From: Myxococcota bacterium
GTDB taxonomy: Bacteria; Myxococcota_A; Bradymonadia; UBA7976; UBA1532
NCBI GenBank assembly: GCA_963169045.1
Contig: CAUJDF010000067.1
Coordinates: 1 to 64,000, forward strand
DNA length: 64,000 nt
Direction of reading: 5' to 3'
The position numbers and the translations under genes were made by a program. Numbering within the stretch: position 1 is the stretch's first letter; each line of letters starts with the position of its first letter. Under the pieces are notes generated by a model. That model had not been told where the DNA came from. It saw only the letters and a list, made by a program, of their open reading frames with translations, and did not search any database. This document shows, one piece after another, positions 34,214 through 42,307 of this stretch.

Positions 34214-35910
34214 CGACCCTCCCGCTGCGCTTCGTAGTGGCGCCGGCTGAAAGCCCGCGCGAAGGCGACGAGCTCCTGCTGGGTGCTCACGAGGTGCACG
34301 TCCCAGCCGATCGCCCGCAAGCGCTCGATGCGCACCGCATGGTACGCGGGGTTGGGGATGTTCAGGACGAACGTCGCGCCGCCGCCGGCGACCTCGGCGG
34401 CGCGCTTCGCGATCTCCCAGCCGTCCTTCACCTGCCCGAGCATGTGGAAGATGTCGGCGTCGGTGACGACGAGCACATGGGTGGGGCGCGCCGGCGGCTC
34501 GGGCCCGAGGAAGGTGTCTTGCAGGCGCAGCACGCCGAACGAGTAGCCGGTGCCGAGGTAGCCGGTGAGCACACCGAGCACGCGCTTCTCGTCGCGCAGG
34601 AAGCCATCCGTCTCGGTGTGTTGGCCCGGCTCGCCCGACAGGCATGCCATCACGCGCGCGCCGGCCCGCAGCGCGGAGAGCGTGACGATGGCGCCGGCGA
34701 GCACCGGGTACGACATCGCCAGCTTCGGGTTGCTCATCGAGCCCGAACAGTCGACGCCGAGGTACAGATCGACCGGCACCCGCGCCGGCTGGCCCCCCGC
34801 CGTCGTCCCGTACACGCGCTCGTACGTCGTGTAGCCGGGGATCACGTGCGGGCTGCGCACGAGCGACTGGATCCAGTCGATCTGCGCCACCGGCGAGCCC
34901 ACGTCCCACACGTCGAGGCCCTCGGGCAGCGGATCCTCGGCCTGCTGCGCCAGCCGCGCCGGGAAGCGCACCAGGTGCGGCACCGCGAGCTCGCGGTAGT
35001 AGCGGATGACGAGCTCGCGCTCGTCGATCTCCACCCCGAGGCTCTTCATCAGGTCCACGTACTGCGTCGGCTCGCGGTGCTGGTTCTTCACGCCGCCCAC
35101 GGTCTCGCCTCCGCCGAGGGACGCGCCGCCGAGCGCCGGATCGAACGCCGGGTGCACGGGGGCCTCCTCGTCGTCTTCGAGGTCGGCGAGCCCCTCGGGG
35201 ATCTGTTCGCCGGCGCCGGCGCCGACCGCGTCGAGCCAGGGGGTGAACGCCCCGCGCTCGTCGTCGGGGCGCTCGAGCAGGTAGGTCAGGCACAGGACGG
35301 CGAAGGGACCGGCGCCGCGGACCCAGTCGCGGGCGTAGGAGCGCACGAGGCGCGCCGCGAGGGCGGCGTCGACCTGCTGCTCCTCGGTGAGGTCCGCGTC
35401 GATCAGGGTGCCCGAGGGCAGGCTCCACAGCACCTCGTAGATGCGCAGATAGACCTGCCACAGGCGGTCCGCGCTCGGCGCCTTCAGCGCGCGATAGACG
35501 CCTGCCATGTCGAGGCCCGCGCTGCGCTGCAGGCGGTCGTTGATCAGCAGGTCGGCGTACAGATTGGCGACGAGGCCGGCGTCGCGCTCGCGCGAAGGCA
35601 GGCCGGCGCGGACGCGGGCCAACAGACGGGCGTTGTCGCGCAGGTCGGCCGGCGCGTACACGTGGTGGCCGATCTCGTGGGCCAGGATCTCGACGCCGAA
35701 GGCATGCAGCCGGTGGGCGGCCACCTGGCGCAGGCTGATGACCACGGCGTGGTCGTCGAGGCGGATCATCGCGAACGAGCCGGTGAGGTCTTCGCGCACC
35801 TCGTCGGCGAGGGTGTGGCAGAAGCGGGGCGGCGCGAGCTTGGTGAACGGGCTCCACGCCGCCAGCGCGCGCGGCCAGCAGTCGAGCCAGGCTTGCTCGA
35901 GGTCGCTCAT
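34210..35910 (-). CDS. HEXXH metallopeptidase-like / VWA domain protein (DUF2201-like)
   Basis: 566 residues, cytoplasmic. The N-terminal part carries EILAHEIGHHVYAP, a zinc-protease HEXXH motif at 78-82. The C-terminal part has a von Willebrand A fold with the metal-site sequence YLGVDCSGSMSNPKLAMSYP (DxSxS) near residue 390 and VLVVTDADIFHML as the later strand. The middle, ~195-330, is acidic. This order, putative metallopeptidase then VWA-like domain, is that of the DUF2201 family, which is commonly found next to MoxR ATPases. It is thought that the AAA+ partner remodels targets that the VWA protein recruits. Here the MoxR gene is two places upstream in the same overlapping set. Confidence 0.85.
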   Translation of the reverse strand: MSDLEQAWLDCWPRALAAWSPFTKLAPPRFCHTLADEVREDLTGSFAMIRLDDHAVVISLRQVAAHRLHAFGVEILAHEIGHHVYAPADLRDNARLLARVRAGLPSRERDAGLVANLYADLLINDRLQRSAGLDMAGVYRALKAPSADRLWQVYLRIYEVLWSLPSGTLIDADLTEEQQVDAALAARLVRSYARDWVRGAGPFAVLCLTYLLERPDDERGAFTPWLDAVGAGAGEQIPEGLADLEDDEEAPVHPAFDPALGGASLGGGETVGGVKNQHREPTQYVDLMKSLGVEIDERELVIRYYRELAVPHLVRFPARLAQQAEDPLPEGLDVWDVGSPVAQIDWIQSLVRSPHVIPGYTTYERVYGTTAGGQPARVPVDLYLGVDCSGSMSNPKLAMSYPVLAGAIVTLSALRAGARVMACLSGEPGQHTETDGFLRDEKRVLGVLTGYLGTGYSFGVLRLQDTFLGPEPPARPTHVLVVTDADIFHMLGQVKDGWEIAKRAAEVAGGGATFVLNIPNPAYHAVRIERLRAIGWDVHLVSTQQELVAFARAFSRRHYEAQREGR

Positions 35911-36872
35911 CGCGTGGCCGCCACGAGGAACACTTTGTGGCTGTGCGGCAGCGTCACCGCGAGCGTGTCGTCGGTGGCGGCGAGGCTGCTCGGGCCGGCG
36001 AGCCCGACGACGCGGCCGCCGAGGCCGCGCCAGAAGACGAAGCCGGCGGCGTCGACCATCGCCTGCGCCGGCGCGCCGGCCGGCGGCGCCGTGCCGTGGC
36101 GCTGGCACGTGGCCCCGAAGGCGTCGGCGTGCAGCGAGAAGCAGGCCTCGCCGTCGTGGGCGAACAGACGGCCGCCGGTGGCGACGACGCGGGGCGGGGC
36201 GCCGAAGGGACCGCCGAAGCCGCGGAAGCCGCCGGCGCTGCCGACGAGGGCGAGCGACGTGGGCTTGCCCGCGGGCGCGCCGGGCCGCCACCAGGGATCG
36301 TCGAGCGCGGCGAGCAGGTCGGCGAGCGTCGGCGGCAGCGGGACCGGGCGGCCGACGGCGACCGCCGCCATGGCCAGCGGCTCGGGCAGCCGCGCGAGCA
36401 CGGCGCGCGCGCTCTCGCGCCAGTGCGCCATGCCGCACGTCCACGCCAGCACCATGCCGGCGTCGAGCAGCTCGTCGGGCGTCGCGCAGCGCGGCGCGAT
36501 GTCGGCCATGGCTGCGATCCAGCGCGCCGGGTCGTCGAAGGCCAGCGCCGCGTTCGACAGCGACGCCACGACGCGCCGCGGCGCCTGAGCCAGCAGCGCG
36601 GCCACCTCGGGCAGCAGGTCGCGCCACACGGCGACGACGGCCGGATGCCCGAGCAGCGAGCGTGTCATCAGATCGAGCGACAGATCGTACAGCGCTTCGG
36701 TCGAGGCATCGGCGGCCTCGGCCGGCACGGCGGCGACGATCGGCGCCACGAGCGCGTCGAGGTGCTCGGCGAAGGCCGCGCCCTCGACCTTGCGGCTCGC
36801 GCGCCGCGCCTGCGCGAACTTCGCGTTGTAGCGATCGCGGCCGCGCTCGAGCGCGGCGTGCAGCGGCGTCAT
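35907..36872 (-). CDS. Unknown protein between MoxR and VWA genes
   Basis: 321 residues, no signal peptide. The first ~200 are helical (ERGRDRYNAKFAQARRASRK, later LPEPLAMAAVAVGRPVPLPP). The last ~120 are rich in Gly, Phe and short beta strands (GGFRGFGGPFGAPPRVVATG, then FAHDGEACFSLHADAFG). The C-terminal half could be propeller-like, because the known ternary systems pair MoxR and VWA proteins with beta-propeller (bpX) proteins, but it is short and I cannot confirm this. Both ends overlap neighbouring genes by 4 nt. Confidence 0.7.
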   Translation of the reverse strand: MTPLHAALERGRDRYNAKFAQARRASRKVEGAAFAEHLDALVAPIVAAVPAEAADASTEALYDLSLDLMTRSLLGHPAVVAVWRDLLPEVAALLAQAPRRVVASLSNAALAFDDPARWIAAMADIAPRCATPDELLDAGMVLAWTCGMAHWRESARAVLARLPEPLAMAAVAVGRPVPLPPTLADLLAALDDPWWRPGAPAGKPTSLALVGSAGGFRGFGGPFGAPPRVVATGGRLFAHDGEACFSLHADAFGATCQRHGTAPPAGAPAQAMVDAAGFVFWRGLGGRVVGLAGPSSLAATDDTLAVTLPHSHKVFLVAATR

Positions 36873-38452
36873 CCCTTCCACTGCAGCCACTTCAGGTAGT
36901 TGGTGTAGCGCTGGTGCAGGTACTTGAGCTTCAACAGATCGTCGTACATGTGTCCGTAGAGCTTGCGGCCGCCGCTCCACTCGCGCAGCGTGCGCTCGAT
37001 CGCGACGAGGCGGCGCCGCACCTCGTCCTCGCCGATGCCTTCGAGACCGCGGTCGAACTCGGCGGAGAGGCGCTCGACCGGGTCGTCGCGGTCGAGGCCC
37101 AGCCGGTCGTACTCGCGGCACGACAGATCGAACAGATTGCGGATCCAGCTCACGTGGTCGCTGCGCAGCGCGCCGTTGCCCGACTGCTCGAAGAACGGCG
37201 AGTCCGCGTTCTGCACCAGCTTGTCGTGCAGCACGAACGGCAGGATCTGGCGGACGTCCTCGTGGGAGACCTCGCGGTCGCCGCGGAACCAGGCCATCGC
37301 CTTCACGAACGACAGCACGGTCATGAGGGCGCGCACCGACAGACCGTTGCGCGTCTGACTGCCGAGGTCGGCCACCGCGTCCTTGCCCGTCTCTTCGCCG
37401 GCGAGCGTGTGCAGCTCGATGCCGGCGAGCTTCACCGTGTCCTTGGTCATGTATTCGACCTGGCGCGCGGCGGGCTCGAAGAACTCGAAGTGGCTGGCGA
37501 AGAACTCGATGCGGCGGCGGACGGCGGGCGGCACCGCGACCTGGCGCACCTCGCGCTCGGCGGCGTCGAGCTCCTCGGTGGTGAAGACGATCTCCGGCGG
37601 CACGACGGCCTCGGGCTTCACGCCGGCCTCGATGCGCAGCAGCAGCTCGTTGAGGAACCGGGTGTTGAAGTGCAGCGCCTTGACGACGACGTCGATGCGG
37701 TCGCGCAGCGCCTCGATGACCTGGTAGGTGCCGCCGCCGGCGTCGTCGTTGGCCGTGAGATACCAGGCGGCGTCGGGGCACTCGTAGATCTGGTCGTACA
37801 TCTCCGCGTAGTTGTCGGCCATGACCGTCAGCAGGGCCGACTGCGTGCGCGTCGGGATGCGGTTGTACTCGTCGATGATCTTGATGCGCATGCCGAGCCA
37901 GCGCCGCCACGCGATCTTGACCTCGTCCATGTCGGTGGCGTTCACCAGCGACGACGGCAGCGGGTTGCCGAGCAGGTCGGCGATGGTCATCTGCGGCTGC
38001 CCGTGCTGGATGCCGCGCTTCACGTCCCGCAGCGAGTAACCGGAGAGCACGCCCATCAGGATGGCGATCGCCGTCTTGCCTCGCCCGGGCCCACCCACCA
38101 GCAGGCAGCGCCGTCGCACCGCCAGGTTGAGCAGCGGCAGCAGGACGTAGCTCGAATAGCTCTGGTCCGAGGGCAGCGTGACGCGGATCTTCTGGTCGCC
38201 GAGCGTGAACTGCTGCGGCGGTGCCTCGTTGTACTCGATGTCGTAGAACGGGTTGATGATGGCGTGGTTGGTGACCCAGAAGTAGGCCTGCCGCAGCTTC
38301 TCGTCGAGCGGGACGGCCACCTGCGACTCGACGCCGCCCTCGTCGAGCGGGCCGCGATACAGGTCGGCGACGTCGAACGGGCGCTCGACCGGCGTGGGGT
38401 GCGGCCGGGTCGGCGCCTGGGAGACTTTCTGGAAGTGCCGCAGGATCGACAT
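36869..38452 (-). CDS. MoxR-family AAA+ ATPase
   Basis: 527 residues from the ATG at 38452 (a GTG at 38488 would add 12). An N-terminal ~110-residue extension precedes the AAA+ core. Walker A is GGPGRGKT at 120-127 and Walker B is KIIDEYNR at 191-198; the pre-sensor region reads TRTQSALLTVMADNYAEMYD and a sensor-1-type Asn is in WYLTANDDAGGG. The C-terminal ~150 residues form the lid (LSVRALMTVLSFVKAMAWFR). MoxR ATPases act as chaperones that insert metals or remodel complexes, together with VWA proteins. It is the first gene of the five-gene cassette and diverges from a TPR gene 100 bp away, so the promoter should lie in 38453-38552. Confidence 0.9.
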   Translation of the reverse strand: MSILRHFQKVSQAPTRPHPTPVERPFDVADLYRGPLDEGGVESQVAVPLDEKLRQAYFWVTNHAIINPFYDIEYNEAPPQQFTLGDQKIRVTLPSDQSYSSYVLLPLLNLAVRRRCLLVGGPGRGKTAIAILMGVLSGYSLRDVKRGIQHGQPQMTIADLLGNPLPSSLVNATDMDEVKIAWRRWLGMRIKIIDEYNRIPTRTQSALLTVMADNYAEMYDQIYECPDAAWYLTANDDAGGGTYQVIEALRDRIDVVVKALHFNTRFLNELLLRIEAGVKPEAVVPPEIVFTTEELDAAEREVRQVAVPPAVRRRIEFFASHFEFFEPAARQVEYMTKDTVKLAGIELHTLAGEETGKDAVADLGSQTRNGLSVRALMTVLSFVKAMAWFRGDREVSHEDVRQILPFVLHDKLVQNADSPFFEQSGNGALRSDHVSWIRNLFDLSCREYDRLGLDRDDPVERLSAEFDRGLEGIGEDEVRRRLVAIERTLREWSGGRKLYGHMYDDLLKLKYLHQRYTNYLKWLQWKG

Positions 38453-38552
38453 GCCGGCATCATGCCCCGGCGCGCCGCGGCCGGCCACCGGAGACGATGA
38501 CGCGGCGCGCCGACGTGCCGTAGCATGGCGCCGACCGCGGGGGGAGGTGCAC

Positions 38553-39248
38553 GTGCGGGTCGTGGTGGCGGTGGTGCTTTCAGTGCCGGCGGCGGCGGGG
38601 GCGCAGGAGGCGCCGGCGGCGCCCGAGGCGGTGGACCCGGCGGTGGCCGAGGCGCGGCAGGCCTACGAGGACGGCGCGGCGGCGTTCCGGGCCGGCGAGT
38701 TCGTGCGGGCGCTCGAGCGCTTCGAGCACGCGTACAAGCTCGATGACGCGCCGGAGCTCCTCTACAACATCGCACGCGCCAACGAAGAGCTGGGGCGGCT
38801 CGAGCCGGCGATCTACCACTACGAGCTGTACCTGAAGCGGCTCCCCGGCGCCGACGATCGCGCCGACGTGGAGCGTCGCATCCGCGTGATGCGCGCGTTC
38901 GGGGCGAACGAGGCGCCGAAGGCCGCGACCGAGGCGCCTGCCGAGCCGCCGCCCTCGCTGCGGCCCTTCGCCTATGTCGCACTGGGTCTGGGCGCGGCGG
39001 GCCTCGTGACGGGCGGCGTCTTCGCGGCGCAGCTCGCGTCGGCCACGGACGACTACGACGCGGCGAAGACGCCGCGGGCCAAGCGCGCCGCCGAGGAAGA
39101 CGCGGAGTCGGCGGCGACGGGGGCGAACGTCGGCTTCGTCGCCGGCGGGGCGCTGCTGGCGGCGGGGGTGGCGCTGTGGCTGCTCGAGCCCGAGGCGGAG
39201 GGCGTGGCGATTGGTCCCGGGTACGCCGGGTGGAGAGCGACGTGGTGA
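38553..39248 (+). CDS. Exported TPR protein
   Basis: 231 residues. The GTG at 38553 is chosen because it follows GGGGAGG with normal spacing and opens a signal peptide, MRVVVAVVLSVPAAAGA. Residues ~30-110 form two or three TPR helices (AYEDGAAAFRAGEFVRALER, ELLYNIARANEELGRLEPAI). A membrane helix at ~140-160 (YVALGLGAAGLVTGGVFAAQ) and another near the C-terminus follow. Short TPR-plus-membrane proteins of this kind are common in myxobacteria; the role is unknown. Its stop overlaps the start of the next lipoprotein gene (GTGA). Confidence 0.8.
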   Translation: MRVVVAVVLSVPAAAGAQEAPAAPEAVDPAVAEARQAYEDGAAAFRAGEFVRALERFEHAYKLDDAPELLYNIARANEELGRLEPAIYHYELYLKRLPGADDRADVERRIRVMRAFGANEAPKAATEAPAEPPPSLRPFAYVALGLGAAGLVTGGVFAAQLASATDDYDAAKTPRAKRAAEEDAESAATGANVGFVAGGALLAAGVALWLLEPEAEGVAIGPGYAGWRATW

Positions 39249-40315
39249 GGCGGGCGTTCCTGATGGTGGCGCTCGCGGGTTGCAGCGCCGACCTCGGCGG
39301 CAAGTGCGAGGCGCCGGGCGACTGCGACGACGGGCAGGTGTGCGCCGAGGGCTACTGCCTCGCGGCGGACGCCGGCGGTGTGCCCACGCGCGACGGGGAG
39401 GTGGCGAGCGACGGCGCGCCCTCGCCCGATCCGGACGGGCGCGTCGCGATCCCGGATGCGGCGACACCCGACGCGGCGACACCCGACGCGGCGCCGGCGC
39501 GCGACGCCGGCGCCCCGGACGCGGCGGTGCGGTTCTGCGCCGATCCCGTGCCCCACGAGGCGCGCGCCGTGCCGGGCGCCGGCCCGCCGGGCGTCGTCGC
39601 CGGGGGGAACGCCCGCACCATGGCCCTCTGGCTCTTCGACGACGGCTTCGATCCCCTCGTGGCCGGGGGGACGCCGCCCCCGTTCGCCAGCGGCTCGCCC
39701 TCGCTCGACGTCAAGCCCGTCTCGGGCGTCGAAGGCTGCGGCATCGAGCTCCGCGACGAGGCGGGACAGCGCTTCGAGCTGCTCTCCGACCTCTTCGGCC
39801 AGCCGCCGTTCACCGCCTCGCTGTGGATCCGGCCGCTCCAGGGCAGCCGCGGCGAACAGGCGATCGTCTCGTCGGTCATCCCCGGCGCGCCGGGGCTCGG
39901 CCTCGCCGGCGGCTGGGAGCTCGGCCTCGACGGCGGCCCGGCGTCGTTCACCCCGTACTTCGAGTGGGCGCAGCTCACCGCCGCCGGCCCGCAGACGGTC
40001 CGCGCGCGCTTTCCGCTCACGGTGCGCGCCGACGTCTGGTCGTCGGTGGAGCTGTTCGTCGCCGACGCGCGCCTCCACCTCGCCCTCGACGGCCAGTGGA
40101 GCTGCGTCGACGTCCGTGTCGTCGGCGGCGCGCCCAGGGACGTCGAGATCGTGCCGCCGGCGCCCGGGCGTCAGGCCATCGGCCACCGGCCCGTCGTGGC
40201 CGATCAGCGGGAGGGGCGGCTCGCGGCGCAGCTCGACGAGGTGCACCTCCTGCTCGGACGCGACGGGCCGCCGCCGGCGGCCGAGCGCTGCGGCGAGGTG
40301 ACCGTGCTCCCCTGA
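39245..40315 (+). CDS. Lipoprotein with a LamG/concanavalin-like domain
   Basis: 356 residues from the GTG at 39245 (GTG at 39242 is also possible). The lipobox is in FLMVALAGC. One Cys cluster (CEAPGDCDDGQVCAEGYC) and an Asp/Ala/Pro linker (DAATPDAATPDAAPARDAG) lead to a ~210-residue lectin-like jelly roll with TMALWLFDDGFD, FTASLWIRPLQGS and AQLDEVHLLLGR, as in LamG domains. It is expressed with the TPR gene. The stop is 6 bp from the stop of the convergent kinase gene. The ligand is unknown. Confidence 0.8.
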   Translation: MRRAFLMVALAGCSADLGGKCEAPGDCDDGQVCAEGYCLAADAGGVPTRDGEVASDGAPSPDPDGRVAIPDAATPDAATPDAAPARDAGAPDAAVRFCADPVPHEARAVPGAGPPGVVAGGNARTMALWLFDDGFDPLVAGGTPPPFASGSPSLDVKPVSGVEGCGIELRDEAGQRFELLSDLFGQPPFTASLWIRPLQGSRGEQAIVSSVIPGAPGLGLAGGWELGLDGGPASFTPYFEWAQLTAAGPQTVRARFPLTVRADVWSSVELFVADARLHLALDGQWSCVDVRVVGGAPRDVEIVPPAPGRQAIGHRPVVADQREGRLAAQLDEVHLLLGRDGPPPAAERCGEVTVLP

Positions 40316-40321
40316 GCTCGT

Positions 40322-42307
40322 TCAGGGATCGACGACGATGACCACGCCGCGCGCCGCCGGGCCTTCGACGCGCAGGCTCGCGAAGAGCGCGCGCAGGCAG
40401 GCGGGGGTCTCGGGCGGGGCGGCGACGCGGCCGTCGGCGGTCACGTCGACGCGCACGCGCAGGCGGAGCGGCGCCTCGGTCGTGCGACAGCGGCGTACGT
40501 CGGCGGCACGATTGGCCAGCGCGCGGGCGACGACGGTGGCGGCCTCCGTCGGACGCGGCGCGACGGCGGACGGCGGCGTCGAGGCGCCGGTCGCGGCGGG
40601 CTTCGTGGCGCGCCCTCCGGCCTCGGCGCGCGCGCCGGCGGGCTCGGACGGGCGCGCGGCGGCGGCGACGGCGCCGTCTTCGCCGGCCGGGGTCGGGCGG
40701 GCGGCGGTGGCGGCGGCGCCGACCGGCTCGTCCTCGCCGACCGGGGACGGGCGGGCGGCGGTGGCGGCGCCGACCTCGGCGGGGCGGCGTGCACCGCCGG
40801 TCCGCGACGGCCGGGCCGCCACGCGCGGCGCCGGCTCGTCCGCGAGCGCGACGGCGACCGGCGCGTCTCTCGTGTCGCCCTTCGCCGCTTCGTCGGCGGG
40901 TGGCGGCGCGACCCGGGCGACGGCGGCGGACGCCTCCGCCCGTTCGTCGACGACCGCCGGTGTGTCCTCCGCGGGCGATGGCCGGGCCATGGACGCCGGC
41001 GCGGCCACGTCGTCGACCTCGGCGGGCCGCGGCGCCGCGCCCTTCGCCGCCGGCCGCGACGCCGCGGCCACCGGATCGACCGGCGCGACCGTGGCGTTCG
41101 GCGCCTCGAGCCCGCCGCCCCGGTTCCACAGGGGAATCGCGATCAACAGCACCGCGCCGAGCGCGAGCGCCAGCTGGATCGAGCAGCCCCAGGCCTTCAG
41201 CTCGAGCACCGCCCTGCGCGCCGGCGCCGTCGGCGGCGCGGCCACCACCTGCCCGCCGTCGGGCGCCGTCGCGCCGGCCACGACCGGGACGCTGTCGAGC
41301 GTCTCCGCGACCGGATCGGGGTGGGCCGCCGGCAGCGGCGCCGAGACGCCCGCCGGCACGGTGCGCGCCAGCGCCTCGAGCTCGCCCCGCAGCGCCGCCG
41401 CCGACGACGGCCGCGCCGCCGGATCCTTGGCGAGGCAGCGCTGCACGAGGTCGTCGAGCGCCGCGGCGCCGCGCAGGTCGGGCGCCACCTCGGCGAGGCG
41501 CGGCGGGGGATCCTGAAGGTGCCGCAGCATCACGGTGATCGCCGAGTCCGCCTCGAACGGGCGCCGTCCGGCCAGCATCTCGAAGAGCACGAGGCCCAGC
41601 GCGTAGAGGTCCGACGCCGGCCCCACCGGCTCGCCCTTGAGCTGTTCGGGGCTCATGTACGCCGGGGTGCCGGGCCCGGCGTCGACGCGCGAGTCCACGT
41701 CGGTGTGGTCGGCGCTGTCGAGCACCTTGGCGATGCCGAAGTCGAGCACCTTGGCGAACTCGCGGCCGGCGCCGATCCACTCGACCATCACGTTGGCCGG
41801 CTTCAGGTCGCGGTGCACGAGGCCGCGCGCGTGGGCCTCCTCGAGCGACAGGCAGATCTGCGCGGCGACGTCGAGGGCGCGGGCCGGCGACAGGCGCCCT
41901 TCTTCGGCGAGGACCCGCGAGAGCGGCCGCCCGCCGATCAGCTCCATCGCGAGGTAGAGCGTGCCGTCGTCGAGCCGGCCGGCGTCGAGCACCGTCACCG
42001 TGTGCGGCGAGCGCAGGCTGGCGGTGACCCGCGTCTCGCGCAGGAAGCGCGCCACCATCTCCGCGTCGCCGCTGACCGCGGTGGGCAGCACCTTCAGCGC
42101 GACGGGCCGCTCCGTCGAGAGCTGCCACGCGCGGTACACGACGCCCATGCCGCCGCGCCCGAGCAGCCCCTGGACGAGGAAGCGCCCGGCGAGCACCTGC
42201 CCCACCGGCCACGCTTCGCCGTCGAGCGGCAGCGTGGCCGCGCCGTCGCTCGGGCAGCGGGCGGTGCCCTCGCCGGTGCGCGCGAGGCAGCGCGGACAGA
42301 TCCTCAC
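40322..42307 (-). CDS. Zinc-ribbon Ser/Thr protein kinase with C-terminal extracytoplasmic domain
   Basis: 661 residues. The first 20 form a zinc ribbon (CPRCLARTGEGTARC). The kinase domain has GRGGMGVVYRA (50-60), the ATP-binding Lys72, HRDLKPANVM (catalytic Asp167), DFGIAK and GTPAYMSPEQL, all intact. A single membrane helix lies near residue 385 (IQLALALGAVLLIAIPLW). A long Ala/Pro/Arg/Asp linker then leads to a short C-terminal domain (RVRVDVTADGRVAAPPETPA) like those ending many myxobacterial kinases. It probably senses outside and signals inside. It starts with a GTG that overlaps the stop of the metalloprotease gene by 4 nt, a conspicuous pairing. Confidence 0.9.
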   Translation of the reverse strand: MRICPRCLARTGEGTARCPSDGAATLPLDGEAWPVGQVLAGRFLVQGLLGRGGMGVVYRAWQLSTERPVALKVLPTAVSGDAEMVARFLRETRVTASLRSPHTVTVLDAGRLDDGTLYLAMELIGGRPLSRVLAEEGRLSPARALDVAAQICLSLEEAHARGLVHRDLKPANVMVEWIGAGREFAKVLDFGIAKVLDSADHTDVDSRVDAGPGTPAYMSPEQLKGEPVGPASDLYALGLVLFEMLAGRRPFEADSAITVMLRHLQDPPPRLAEVAPDLRGAAALDDLVQRCLAKDPAARPSSAAALRGELEALARTVPAGVSAPLPAAHPDPVAETLDSVPVVAGATAPDGGQVVAAPPTAPARRAVLELKAWGCSIQLALALGAVLLIAIPLWNRGGGLEAPNATVAPVDPVAAASRPAAKGAAPRPAEVDDVAAPASMARPSPAEDTPAVVDERAEASAAVARVAPPPADEAAKGDTRDAPVAVALADEPAPRVAARPSRTGGARRPAEVGAATAARPSPVGEDEPVGAAATAARPTPAGEDGAVAAAARPSEPAGARAEAGGRATKPAATGASTPPSAVAPRPTEAATVVARALANRAADVRRCRTTEAPLRLRVRVDVTADGRVAAPPETPACLRALFASLRVEGPAARGVVIVVDP

